Shown: positions 13,821 through 20,385, numbered from the stretch's first letter. The stretch: 22,135 nt of DNA from Nitrososphaera sp. UBA210 (GCA_002494895.1 DADA01000013.1:1-22135); one strand, 5' to 3'. The notes: generated by a model not told the origin, from the letters alone. Numbers and translations: made by a program.

Positions 13821-14969
13821 CTACTGGCCGACCCCCAGGGTGTTTCCAACACCAATGACCAGTACCGACTGGCCCCCTGATGTCTTGTCATCGATCACAG
13901 AGTAGACCGTGCTTGTTACCTTGTCAAACGAGTCTGCGATTTCTTTGCGCATAATGGTGATGGCATCTCCGACTGACTGCTTGACAATGATGGCGTAGAC
14001 GGGAATATCCAGTTTGGTTGCGACCTCTTCTATCTGGTACTTTTCAACGCCTATTCCTCCGATAGCCGCGCCTATTCCCTCTGCAATGTCACCTGTCCTC
14101 TCACCTTCCAGTTTTAGCGCCGCGTCTATCATGATGATGGCGTCTATCTTGATTCCGAAATCACCGGCGAGCCGGCTTATCGCCTCGCCTGGCCTGCCCA
14201 CCGTCCCAGTTGGACCCTCTGCCTTGAGGAGGTACAGCTTTCTTCCGTTGTACTCGTCCTCGCTCCATATAGTTTCTTTTGCCGCAAGTTTCTTTTCTTT
14301 TCCAAGCATCATCTTGCCAACTATCATTGGGCCAATGCCGTCACCAATTGGCTGCCCTAGCTTGAAAGCGCCTATCGCCTTTTGAAGCGCCTCGGCCTCT
14401 TCAAGCAAAAGTGGCATCACCATCTGCAGCTGGACCAGCACGAACATGCTGGTGGTGCGCTTGCCCATCAGGTAAAAGTGGCGCACAACTTTATAGATCA
14501 TGTTGAGCGCGGTCGCGGCTTCAAGAATGTTCTCTGTTCTGGAAACGTCGCGGTCGCTTCCTCCCTGGCAGAGTTTCTTGACCTCTGCGCGCATCCTGTC
14601 ATCTCTTGTCCTCATGACGTGGTCCAGCTTGCGAACGATGCCACTGGGATCGAGATCGACGGGCATTATCGTAAAGTATTCCAAGAGCCTGTCGACTCCT
14701 GCGCTTGGGTCCGCAATTGGCCTGATAGAAGCCTTCACGAAGTCGATTGCTTCTTTTCTTGCATTTTCCTTCATTGTTTTTAGCTTGACAAGCGAATGCG
14801 ATATTTCGTTTAGCAAGATGCGCGACTGGAACTTTTGCGCGTACATCATGAAAATAGGAATCATCGCAAGCGAAGCGATTGTCACCCACATCCATGGACT
14901 GCTTGGATCCGTATCCGATCCGCCGAAAAGGGCCTCAAGCTGCAACAGAAACTGAGAGAAACCTGACAT
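13821..14969 (-). CDS. DUF1512 family protein, membrane-anchored
   Basis: 382 residues. One transmembrane segment near residues 27-43 (MWVTIASLAMIPIFMMYA) anchors a large, presumably cytoplasmic domain. Helical stretches follow (NILEAATALNMIYKVVRHFYLMGKR), then a glycine-rich region GDGIGPMIVGKMM and an alternating alpha/beta end with GDIAEGIGAAIGGIGVEKYQIE. This matches the archaeal DUF1512 family, whose function is not known to me. The GDGIGP and TGTVGRPGEAI segments look like nucleotide- or ligand-binding loops, but that is inference. It is cotranscribed with a zinc-ribbon gene (1-nt gap). A TATA box at 15008-15017 predicts a short leader. Confidence 0.82.
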   Translation of the reverse strand: MSGFSQFLLQLEALFGGSDTDPSSPWMWVTIASLAMIPIFMMYAQKFQSRILLNEISHSLVKLKTMKENARKEAIDFVKASIRPIADPSAGVDRLLEYFTIMPVDLDPSGIVRKLDHVMRTRDDRMRAEVKKLCQGGSDRDVSRTENILEAATALNMIYKVVRHFYLMGKRTTSMFVLVQLQMVMPLLLEEAEALQKAIGAFKLGQPIGDGIGPMIVGKMMLGKEKKLAAKETIWSEDEYNGRKLYLLKAEGPTGTVGRPGEAISRLAGDFGIKIDAIIMIDAALKLEGERTGDIAEGIGAAIGGIGVEKYQIEEVATKLDIPVYAIIVKQSVGDAITIMRKEIADSFDKVTSTVYSVIDDKTSGGQSVLVIGVGNTLGVGQ

Positions 14970-15007
14970 TTGGTTGCCTTGTTCCAGATCGAATTTGTCG
15001 TTTAGCT

Positions 15008-15017
15008 CAATTTAAGG
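15008..15017 (-). promoter_or_regulatory. TATA box of the DUF1512/zinc-ribbon operon
   Basis: On the minus strand CCTTAAATTG is centred ~43 nt before the ATG at 14969, giving a leader of about 18 nt. Confidence 0.45.
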
Positions 15018-15036
15018 TTACTCGAGCTTGGAACAA

Positions 15037-15180
15037 TCATTTTTTCAGGTGGCACGCGCACTGGCACTTTGCCAGTTTGACGTCAAATGAACAGTCGTGG
15101 CCAGGCCCGCAGGCATCGTTCATGGGCCATTCCCCGGGGCAATCCCCGTGCCGGTCACGCTTGCAAAAGAACGTCAACAT
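15037..15180 (-). CDS. Cysteine-rich small protein (47 aa)
   Basis: The frame stays open further upstream, but the credible gene begins at the ATG at 15180: a TATA-like element at 15203-15212 is centred ~28 nt upstream, giving a leaderless start. The 47 residues contain seven Cys (6, 14, 24, 30, 39, 41, 43) plus His44 in a pattern ending CxCxCH, with GPGHDCSFD in the middle. This is enough to hold one or two zinc ions or an iron-sulfur site. No signal peptide is seen, so a cytoplasmic zinc protein is more likely than a disulfide-rich secreted one. I do not recognise a named family. Confidence 0.7.
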   Translation of the reverse strand: MLTFFCKRDRHGDCPGEWPMNDACGPGHDCSFDVKLAKCQCACHLKK

Positions 15181-15202
15181 CCATGCTCGATTTGGTCCTG
15201 AA

Positions 15203-15212
15203 TAAGATTTAA
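15203..15212 (-). promoter_or_regulatory. TATA box of the 47-aa Cys-rich gene
   Basis: On the minus strand TTAAATCTTA sits ~28 nt upstream of the ATG at 15180; this defines the short form of the gene. Confidence 0.5.
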
Positions 15213-15221
15213 TGCTTTTGA

Positions 15222-15485
15222 TTATAGCTGGATGTTGAACAGCTGAGGGGCGTATATCGAGCCCTCGCGAACGCGCTTTACCCTTGCGACTGACAGGTAG
15301 TGCGGCCACACCGTCACCATTATGCATCCTTCCGGCACTCCTTCCGGCACCTCGATGACTACGATGTCATTGACATCGACGCCATATTCCGCGAGCTTTT
15401 CCTTTGAAGAGGCGACGTGGTCTAATGGCATGCCGCTGCTGTAGACGTAAACCTTGCCGGTATATTCTATTTTTTCCGCTGCCAT
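15222..15485 (-). CDS. Hypothetical protein, 87 aa
   Basis: From the ATG at 15485 the protein is 87 residues (MAAEKIEYTGKVYVYS...). A GTG at 15512 would add nine residues but fits the family-like N-terminal beta-strand less well. The chain is beta-rich with an acidic centre (DVNDIVVIEVPEGVPEG), a single Cys and a basic segment VARVKRVREGS. It could be a small OB- or SH3-like barrel. No membrane segment or metal motif is visible, and I do not recognise it. It lies downstream of the coiled-coil gene on the same strand with a 45-nt gap. Confidence 0.65.
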   Translation of the reverse strand: MAAEKIEYTGKVYVYSSGMPLDHVASSKEKLAEYGVDVNDIVVIEVPEGVPEGCIMVTVWPHYLSVARVKRVREGSIYAPQLFNIQL

Positions 15486-15530
15486 ATTGGTGGCGGTACG
15501 TAAGGCTCGCACAAAAATGTATCTAGAAGG

Positions 15531-16568
15531 CTAGTCGGAGCCGGCATCGCCGAATATCAATTTCATTTCGTCAAACGTGAGCTTTTCGCCACTTGACATC
15601 TTTTTCATGGCCGCTTCCTTCAGGGTATTCCATCTGTCCTGATATTCCTTGTCGCGCTTGGCGCGCTCTTGCATCGCTTCCTGCCTCGCAGCCCGCCTGT
15701 CGTCAGTCTCCCTTTGCTTTCTGTGCCGAGTCTCTGCGGCCTGCATGCGCGATTTCTTGAACGCAATGGCATTCACCTGCGTCTCGATCATTTCCAGCTT
15801 TGCGCCTGCTTCTCTTACAGCGTGAATAACACTCCGCCTTTCCTCATAGAGGCTTTCCCTATGGTTGATCAGGTTATCCAAGCTCTCTTTCAGCTTGCCA
15901 ATGTTGCTTCCATATTCTTCCTTCAGCTTGAAGATCCTGTTTACCTGGCCCTTCAAATGATCGTAATTGTTGGACATGGTGCGGTACTTGTCTTCCTTCT
16001 TGTGCATCAGCTTTAGCGTGTGAAGCTTGGTCGCGATTTCTTTGGTCCGGGCAACCAGTTTTCTCTCTTCGTCTTTTGATAGCTTTTTTGTCTGCAAGTC
16101 GCGTTCTATCTGCTCAAGAGTCCGCTGAAGGTTGTGCATGTCGCTTCGCTCCTTGCGTGATTTTGCCGCGGCAGTCCCTACCTTGTCATCCAGGCTCTTC
16201 ATCTGGTTCTTTGTATCAATCAGGCTGTTTCGCAGCTCGATAAACTTGGGATATTCGGCGTCTTTTTGTTCGTTAACCTGTTTGAGCTTTGTGCGCAATT
16301 CATCCAGCAGAGTCCTCTCGTCATCTATCTGCTTCTTTACACTCTCCAAGTTGTTGTTTATCTCGTCAATCTTTTTTTCGCCCGCTTTCTGCTCTTCCTG
16401 GACGGATTTCTTGAATTCCAGAAGAGTCTTGAGATTGGGATCGGAATCCTGTGCTCCATGATTGGCGTTTGTCGTTGTTGCGGTCAGTGTTGCGCCGCTG
16501 CTGTTGTCACTGTCTCGTACCACGTTACTTACGGCTTCTTGTAGCATCAAAAATATATTTTTTGTCAT
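15531..16568 (-). CDS. Long coiled-coil protein
   Basis: 345 residues. After ~45 polar residues, about 240 residues are charged heptad-rich coiled coil (for example KKIDEINNNLESVKKQIDDE and LRTKLKQVNEQKD). A basic segment RKQRETDDRRAARQEAMQER follows, then a short C-terminal motif KKMSSGEKLTFDEMKLIFGD. Archaeal proteins of this shape are often misnamed phosphatases; no catalytic motif is present. A structural, chromosome-related or ribosome-associated role is possible, and the C-terminal SSGEKLTFDEMKLIF may be a binding motif. The ATG is supported by a TATA box 25 nt upstream. Confidence 0.82.
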   Translation of the reverse strand: MTKNIFLMLQEAVSNVVRDSDNSSGATLTATTTNANHGAQDSDPNLKTLLEFKKSVQEEQKAGEKKIDEINNNLESVKKQIDDERTLLDELRTKLKQVNEQKDAEYPKFIELRNSLIDTKNQMKSLDDKVGTAAAKSRKERSDMHNLQRTLEQIERDLQTKKLSKDEERKLVARTKEIATKLHTLKLMHKKEDKYRTMSNNYDHLKGQVNRIFKLKEEYGSNIGKLKESLDNLINHRESLYEERRSVIHAVREAGAKLEMIETQVNAIAFKKSRMQAAETRHRKQRETDDRRAARQEAMQERAKRDKEYQDRWNTLKEAAMKKMSSGEKLTFDEMKLIFGDAGSD

Positions 16569-16587
16569 TCTAGCCCCCCTAAAGGGT

Positions 16588-16597
16588 GATTATTATC
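16588..16597 (-). promoter_or_regulatory. TATA box of the coiled-coil gene
   Basis: On the minus strand GATAATAATC is centred 25 nt from the ATG at 16568. It overlaps the first bases of a perfect 12-bp palindrome, ATCCTCGAGGAT (16595-16606), a possible operator. Confidence 0.5.
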
Positions 16598-16656
16598 CTC
16601 GAGGATGTCCCTCGATCCCATCCGTATCTGCAAAACGAGTTTTCCTGGAGTGCATG

Positions 16657-16664
16657 TTTATAAG
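16657..16664 (+). promoter_or_regulatory. TATA box of the gene at 16691
   Basis: TTTATAAG is centred ~30 nt before the ATG at 16691. It favours that ATG over the GTG at 16685. Confidence 0.55.
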
Positions 16665-16690
16665 AGCAGGCCTCATAGCTAGATGTGGCG

Positions 16691-17086
16691 ATGGACGATT
16701 TTGAACGAGATTTTCCAGATTTTGACTGGAAAAACATTCCAGCCTACAAGCATCCGGGAGGCAAGGACTGTCCATGCCCCAAGCACGAATACATCAGAGA
16801 GCAGATAAACGTGGCAAAGACGGTCAGCGACAACAACAAGGATATTTCACCGGAGTTCAGGCAGAGGGCCCAAGTCACGCTGAAATTTTGTCCTGATCAC
16901 TACAATGTGTACTTTAACGAAGTGATCCCGTCAATGCCGCTAAAGTATCGCTTCATGACAAAGGTGGCACTAAAGCTGGGGGCGATTACCGTGCAGAAAC
17001 TTTCCTATATGCAGTCAGACCAATGCTTTTACTGCAAGTTCGGCTCCGGCGGATTTGACAAAAAAACCGAGCTCCCGCCGATCTAG
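16691..17086 (+). CDS. Hypothetical protein with scattered Cys pairs
   Basis: 131 residues from the ATG (a GTG two codons earlier is possible). Cysteines occur in CPCPKHEYI near residue 27, FCPDHYNVYF near 67 and CFYCKFG near 112, all next to His, Asp or aromatic residues. This suggests a zinc or other metal site built from distant parts of the chain. The acidic N-terminus (DDFERDFPDFDW) is followed by a mostly helical domain. No signal peptide or transmembrane segment is seen. I do not recognise the family. Its stop overlaps that of the convergent kinase-like gene by 4 bp (CTAG). Confidence 0.7.
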   Translation: MDDFERDFPDFDWKNIPAYKHPGGKDCPCPKHEYIREQINVAKTVSDNNKDISPEFRQRAQVTLKFCPDHYNVYFNEVIPSMPLKYRFMTKVALKLGAITVQKLSYMQSDQCFYCKFGSGGFDKKTELPPI

Positions 17087-17799
17087 ACATCCAACATTGC
17101 TCTAGTATCGATCAACATGTTCCTGAGAGTCAGCGCGCTGTTGGATGAAAATCCCATCGACAGCAGGTTCCTGATTATTATCGAAAGCACCGTGAACCTG
17201 CGCCCCGACTCTTCCCGGTATCCATCGTAAAACGAATCTGCGATTCTTGCATAGTCATTAAGGTCCATTACACTTGCCAGAAACGAACCAAGGTCCATGC
17301 TCCTTGCGTAAGAAGAGCTGTTCTTTTGGGTAAATCCGAGATCTGTCCGGACTACCGAGTCACCGTCAACGAGAAAGTTCTGTGCCTTGTTGTCAATGAA
17401 TACGTATCCGGCACTATGGAGCTTCGCCGTCAGCTCGCCTGCCTCCCGGGCGAGATAAGCAGCGCCTCCTCTTGATAGTGCGGCGTACAGATCCCCTCCT
17501 GCCACGTATTCCTCGACCAGTGTGGTCTCGTCGATGGAAAATAGCTCGGGAGTAGGAATTCCGATTACATGAAGACTGTTCCTCATCTCGCTGCCCTCAT
17601 TTCTCATGATCTCATCGAGACCCGATGGCCGTGACGGGTGTGCAAGAAGCATCGATATGAGAGAGTAAGTATAGACTATGACGAATTCGTGAAATTCCTT
17701 TGCCGGCTTGTTTCGCTTCACCACTACCAGCCTGCCATTCTGTTCTTCGATGGTGATCTTGCGCTGCCAGTTCACAAAGTACAAGCTATGATAATTCAT
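17083..17799 (-). CDS. Atypical protein kinase-like protein (Bud32/RIO-like fold)
   Basis: 238 residues with a minimal kinase core. Lys28 in VVVKRN is the likely beta-3 lysine and Glu68 or Glu71 lies in the C-helix. EEYVAGGDLY (96-105) is the hinge. The catalytic loop HSAGYVFIDNKAQNFLV provides Asp136 and Asn141, and TDLGF (152-156) replaces DFG with Asp153 as metal ligand. The small size and missing activation segment resemble Bud32, RIO and lipopolysaccharide-kinase types. The canonical Bud32 HGDL is changed to FIDN, so this is probably not the KEOPS subunit itself. It is divergent from the UbiE/UbiA/UbiC-like operon across a shared dyad; an accessory role like that of the UbiB kinase in quinone synthesis is possible but speculative. 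Confidence 0.75.
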   Translation of the reverse strand: MNYHSLYFVNWQRKITIEEQNGRLVVVKRNKPAKEFHEFVIVYTYSLISMLLAHPSRPSGLDEIMRNEGSEMRNSLHVIGIPTPELFSIDETTLVEEYVAGGDLYAALSRGGAAYLAREAGELTAKLHSAGYVFIDNKAQNFLVDGDSVVRTDLGFTQKNSSSYARSMDLGSFLASVMDLNDYARIADSFYDGYREESGRRFTVLSIIIRNLLSMGFSSNSALTLRNMLIDTRAMLDV

Positions 17800-17831
17800 C
17801 TGGTGCCTGCCCTTGATTTAGTTGCCGTCGT

Positions 17832-17845
17832 CGTAAACCTTTACG
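17832..17845. promoter_or_regulatory. Dyad CGTAAA-CC-TTTACG in the kinase/methyltransferase divergent promoter
   Basis: A perfect 6-bp inverted repeat with a CC centre. The midpoint (17838.5) is ~39 nt from the kinase ATG and ~38 nt from the methyltransferase TTG. Either arm can serve as a TATA-like element in one direction, so the site may be a symmetric bidirectional promoter or a repressor site controlling both. Confidence 0.45.
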
Positions 17846-17876
17846 CATAATAGCAAGTAACGACAACACACTGTAG

Positions 17877-18548
17877 TTGCTCGTCCACGATGGTCATGCA
17901 AGCTCGCGCAGGTTCTTTACTCCTGCCAATGCCAGGAGCTATGACAGGGTCGCGAAATACGCGACTTTCGGTCAGGACTTGAAATGGAAACGCCACATAG
18001 TGGAGGCTCTCGGAAACCAAGATCCTGTGCTCGAACTCGCATGCGGGACCGGAGTCCTGTCGTCAATGCTTGCATCGTCAGGCAAAGATGTCGTGGGACT
18101 TGACTTTACATTCGAGTACCTGCGCGAATCGATGCACAGGCTTGAGATTCCTCTCGCACAGGGGACGGCAGAAATTCTACCTTACCGAGACGGGTGCTTT
18201 GACGCTGTAGTTTCATCCTACTTGGCAAAGTACGTCGAAATAGATCGACTTGCCGAAGAGTGCTGGAGGGTGTTAAGGCCGGGAGGGGCTGCCGTATTTC
18301 ACGACTTTGTCTATCCATCAAGCCCCATGATGTCGCGCCTGTGGAACGCCTACTTTTCAATCCTTCGGCTTTGCGGAACTTTCACTCCTTCTTGGCGAGT
18401 TGTGTTTCAGGAGCTTGATAGCGTCGTAAAGGAATCGCGCTGGGAAAAGCAGTTGCAGACCTCACTGCTGGAAAAAGGATTCAGAGTCGTATCGTGCAAA
18501 TACTATTCCTTGGGTACTTCTGCCATAGTCTTTGCTGAAAAGCCATGA
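17877..18548 (+). CDS. Class I SAM-dependent methyltransferase, UbiE/MenG-like
   Basis: 223 residues. SAM motif I is VLELACGTGVLSSML (51-65), the acidic Asp76 is in VVGLDFT, motif II-like GTAEILPYRDGCFDAVVSSY spans 96-115, and motif III-like RVLRPGGAAVFHDFV spans 131-145. The region after it (MSRLWNAYFSILRLCG) resembles the substrate-side helices of UbiE/MenG C-methyltransferases, which methylate prenylated quinone precursors. A TTG start at 17877 is used because an in-frame TAG lies directly before it. The stop overlaps the start of the membrane protein (ATGA), so translation is coupled. With the UbiA-like and UbiC-like genes it forms a likely lipid-quinone or aromatic-lipid operon. The substrate is inferred. 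Confidence 0.82.
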   Translation: MLVHDGHASSRRFFTPANARSYDRVAKYATFGQDLKWKRHIVEALGNQDPVLELACGTGVLSSMLASSGKDVVGLDFTFEYLRESMHRLEIPLAQGTAEILPYRDGCFDAVVSSYLAKYVEIDRLAEECWRVLRPGGAAVFHDFVYPSSPMMSRLWNAYFSILRLCGTFTPSWRVVFQELDSVVKESRWEKQLQTSLLEKGFRVVSCKYYSLGTSAIVFAEKP

Positions 18549-19255
18549 CCACAGCGAACGAGACTCGGATTAACGAGTGGTTTGTTCCGCGGCGCGGACC
18601 GCTTCGGTTCAGGATTTTCGTCGGACTATTGTTTCTGCCGTACACTGGCATGTGCGTGGCCTTTACCGTAATCGGGTCGCTTCTTGCAGAGGAATTGCTT
18701 TTGGACAGGCTGGCCGCGATTGCCCTTATCTATGCCCTTGCCCTGGGGGTTTCTGCACATGCGGCGGACACTCTTGGCTCCAAGAAGACCAAGCCCTGGG
18801 GTGACTACTTTTCCAAGAACCAGTTGCTGGCGCTAATGGTAGCATCGCTCGCTGCGTCGTACGGAATAGGTATCTACTATATCGTGGTTCACGTTCCGTT
18901 GCTTGCCGCAATTGCAATCCTTGAAGGCTTTTTCCTAGTCGCATATAACTTTGAAATCCTTGGAGGCAGGTTCCACAATGATTTCTGGTTTGCCGTTTCG
19001 TGGGGTGCCCTGCCCACTCTGGCTGGATACATCATGCAAACAAATGCCCTTGACGCGCTGCCTGTGATAGTGGCTGGCGTAGCCGGGGCTGCGAGCTTTG
19101 CGGAGATAAGGATGTCAAGACCGTACAAGGAACTGAAGAGAAAGGGGCAGAGCTCGCCAAGAGTCAGGAGGCTGGAGAACGGCCTGAAGATGCTGAGTCT
19201 GGGCACGATAGCGTTCGCACTGATTCTCCTAGCAATTAGGATAATCTTATCATGA
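18545..19255 (+). CDS. Polytopic membrane protein, UbiA-prenyltransferase-like
   Basis: 236 residues with about seven hydrophobic segments (roughly 22-46, 53-70, 92-113, 115-135, 145-163, 166-186 and 215-235), shorter than standard UbiA (~290). After the second segment a loop reads HAADTLGSKKTKPWGDYFSKNQL. This sits where UbiA enzymes carry the NDxxD prenyl-diphosphate motif, but only one Asp of that motif is clear. The second aspartate-rich motif expected after segment four or five is replaced by YNFEILGGRFHND. The fold assignment is therefore tentative, and it may be a divergent transferase or a non-catalytic relative. It overlaps the methyltransferase by 4 bp and is followed 19 bp later by the chorismate-lyase-like gene. 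Confidence 0.65.
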   Translation: MTTANETRINEWFVPRRGPLRFRIFVGLLFLPYTGMCVAFTVIGSLLAEELLLDRLAAIALIYALALGVSAHAADTLGSKKTKPWGDYFSKNQLLALMVASLAASYGIGIYYIVVHVPLLAAIAILEGFFLVAYNFEILGGRFHNDFWFAVSWGALPTLAGYIMQTNALDALPVIVAGVAGAASFAEIRMSRPYKELKRKGQSSPRVRRLENGLKMLSLGTIAFALILLAIRIILS

Positions 19256-19274
19256 CGCATGTTCTATCCCTGCT

Positions 19275-19757
19275 GTGGTCAGTGCAACTCGTGAAAAGGG
19301 CGACTATGGCAGCAGTATGCTCCGCAAGATTGAGGAACTCGAAAGGAGGTCAGGCATCTCTATTGAGACCCCGCAAAAGATACTGCTTGCGGAGACTGGA
19401 ACCGTGGAACAGTTACTGAGCGTACTCGTCGGATCCGACATCAGGGTCAGGATAATTGACCAGAAAGAAAGGAGAGGAGTTATTACGAGAAAATCCGTTC
19501 TCACCACCGCGTCGGGCCGTGTTCTGCTAGAGGCAAACAGCAAGATAATCACGCGCGGATTGCCTCCTGCGATGGTTAAACAGATCAGGAGCCAGCGCAA
19601 AGGCATCGGAAGTATAATTCAAAACACCGGCCTTGAAACGTCAAGAAGGATCACAGGCATAGGATATGATCCCAAAAGTATGCATCTGTTTCGCAGATAC
19701 AAGATAACGCACAAGAAAAAAACTGTGATTGACATCAAGGAAGTGTTCCTGTCTTAG
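19275..19757 (+). CDS. Chorismate pyruvate-lyase-like protein (UbiC/DUF98 family)
   Basis: 160 residues. By eye it aligns along its length with E. coli UbiC: KILLAETGTVEQLL to LLLEDSMTKRFE, ITRKSVLTTASG to WLREILLCADG, LPPAMVKQIRSQRKGIGSII to LALQKLGKTPLGRYL, and IKEVFL to LTELFL. The catalytic residues Arg76 and Glu155 of UbiC correspond to Arg72 and Glu156 here. The enzyme would split chorismate into 4-hydroxybenzoate and pyruvate in the cytoplasm. In methanogens such a lyase supplies methanopterin synthesis; here the UbiA- and UbiE-like neighbours suggest a prenylated product instead. The start is GTG at 19275 (ATG at 19317 is an alternative). A T-run at 19816-19821 follows the stop. Confidence 0.82.
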   Translation: MVSATREKGDYGSSMLRKIEELERRSGISIETPQKILLAETGTVEQLLSVLVGSDIRVRIIDQKERRGVITRKSVLTTASGRVLLEANSKIITRGLPPAMVKQIRSQRKGIGSIIQNTGLETSRRITGIGYDPKSMHLFRRYKITHKKKTVIDIKEVFLS

Positions 19758-19771
19758 GTGCATCTCGTTGA

Positions 19772-19858
19772 ATCCCGGGCACCATACGATCGAATTGTCA
19801 GATCTTTGGGCAGGCTTTTTTGGTCCTCGAAACTCGCGGGTACGTGAACGCCCGGGAT
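19772..19858. repeat. Inverted repeat ATCCCGGGC ... GCCCGGGAT
   Basis: Perfect 9-bp arms at 19772-19780 and 19850-19858, separated by 69 bp, each holding the palindrome CCCGGG. No gene is visible inside. It could be a regulatory site pair or the closing stem of an RNA. Confidence 0.45.
19816..19821 (+). terminator. T-run downstream of the ubiC-like gene
   Basis: A run of six T about 58 nt after the stop, preceded by the GC-rich GGGCAGGC. It is a plausible terminator for the three-gene operon. Confidence 0.4.
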
Positions 19859-19899
19859 CATATAGAAGTATTCACTAGAACATGCAACCGACTTTAGGC

Positions 19900-20001
19900 A
19901 AATTTATCTACTCAGGCGCCTGAAATAGCAACACCAACATCTCACTTGCGGGGATCGGCCGTCATTTTGCGCTAGACCTGTGTGTCGTCGACCGACCCCG
20001 C
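19900..20001 (+). other. Possible structured RNA region (TATA plus GC-rich inverted repeat)
   Basis: The 277 bp between 19758 and 20034 contain no convincing gene. AATTTATC at 19901-19907 resembles a TATA box and would start transcription near 19930. About 18 nt later, GCGGGGATCGG (19948-19958) can pair with CCGACCCCGC (19992-20001) with one bulged A. This is suggestive of a small ncRNA or a hairpin leader, but nothing identifies a known family. Confidence 0.25.
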
Positions 20002-20034
20002 CTGTTTCAGTGTTTAACCGGCCCACGATTGAGT

Positions 20035-20292
20035 CTATACGAAGACATTCAAAACAGAATAGAGCCTTCTACGTTCTTGTGTTCGACCGTAGAATGAAAA
20101 TAGCAATGCTCCAAATATGCTTACTGCGATAAACATGATGGTAAGTGGGCCGTTAACGCTGGTTTCAACGCAAGAGCCGCCTACGGTACAGCAGCCGCCT
20201 TGTGCTTGGCAGCCGTGCGCAGAAGCCTCCAGCGGCAACAAATGCCCGACCGCCAGTACCGCAATTGCCGCCACTGGAAAGTACGAAATCAC
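20035..20292 (-). CDS. Small Cys-rich membrane/secreted protein (85 aa)
   Basis: 85 residues from a GTG start. A hydrophobic N-terminus (VAAIAVLAVGHLLPLEASA) acts as signal peptide or first membrane segment. It is followed by a short loop with four Cys (GCQAQGGCCTVGGSC), a second hydrophobic segment ILTIMF-like (residues ~51-68) and a basic tail YGRTQERRRLY facing the cytoplasm. The Cys cluster would face outside and could bind copper or zinc or form disulfides. The reading frame is open with no ATG; the ATG at 20308 belongs to a different frame. GAAATATC ~27 nt upstream is a possible TATA box. No homologue is recognised, so the gene is moderately supported. Confidence 0.55.
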   Translation of the reverse strand: MISYFPVAAIAVLAVGHLLPLEASAHGCQAQGGCCTVGGSCVETSVNGPLTIMFIAVSIFGALLFSFYGRTQERRRLYSVLNVFV

Positions 20293-20353
20293 GTTTGTTT
20301 CTACTCATGTTTGATATTTCAGCCTTGTCGTGTTCTAGCCTTAGAACGTGATT
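20287..20353. repeat. Nested inverted repeats at the 5' end of the 85-aa gene
   Basis: AATCACGTT (20287-20295) and AACGTGATT (20345-20353) are perfect 9-bp inverted arms 49 bp apart. Just inside the right arm is a tight hairpin, GTTCTA-GCCT-TAGAAC (20332-20347). They bracket the probable promoter of the 85-aa gene and could be operators. Confidence 0.4.
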
Positions 20354-20385
20354 GATACGGGTTCGGATCGACAAAAAGAATGAAT

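Noticed and set aside
13820..13891. Extension of the zinc-ribbon protein into the DUF1512 gene
   Set aside because: It overlaps the DUF1512 C-terminus in another frame; the ATG one base after that stop is the natural start.
15181..15327. N-terminal extension of the 47-aa Cys-rich protein
   Set aside because: It overlaps the end of the neighbouring gene and contains the TATA box; the added sequence has no Cys and no pattern.
17083..17799. Naming the small kinase as Bud32 of the KEOPS complex
   Set aside because: The catalytic loop lacks the HGDL signature and no Kae1 gene is adjacent, so only a fold-level call is justified.
20165..20374. 69-codon frame starting upstream of the 85-aa gene
   Set aside because: It is out of frame with the signal peptide and gives an Arg-rich low-quality protein; the 85-aa frame has coherent topology.
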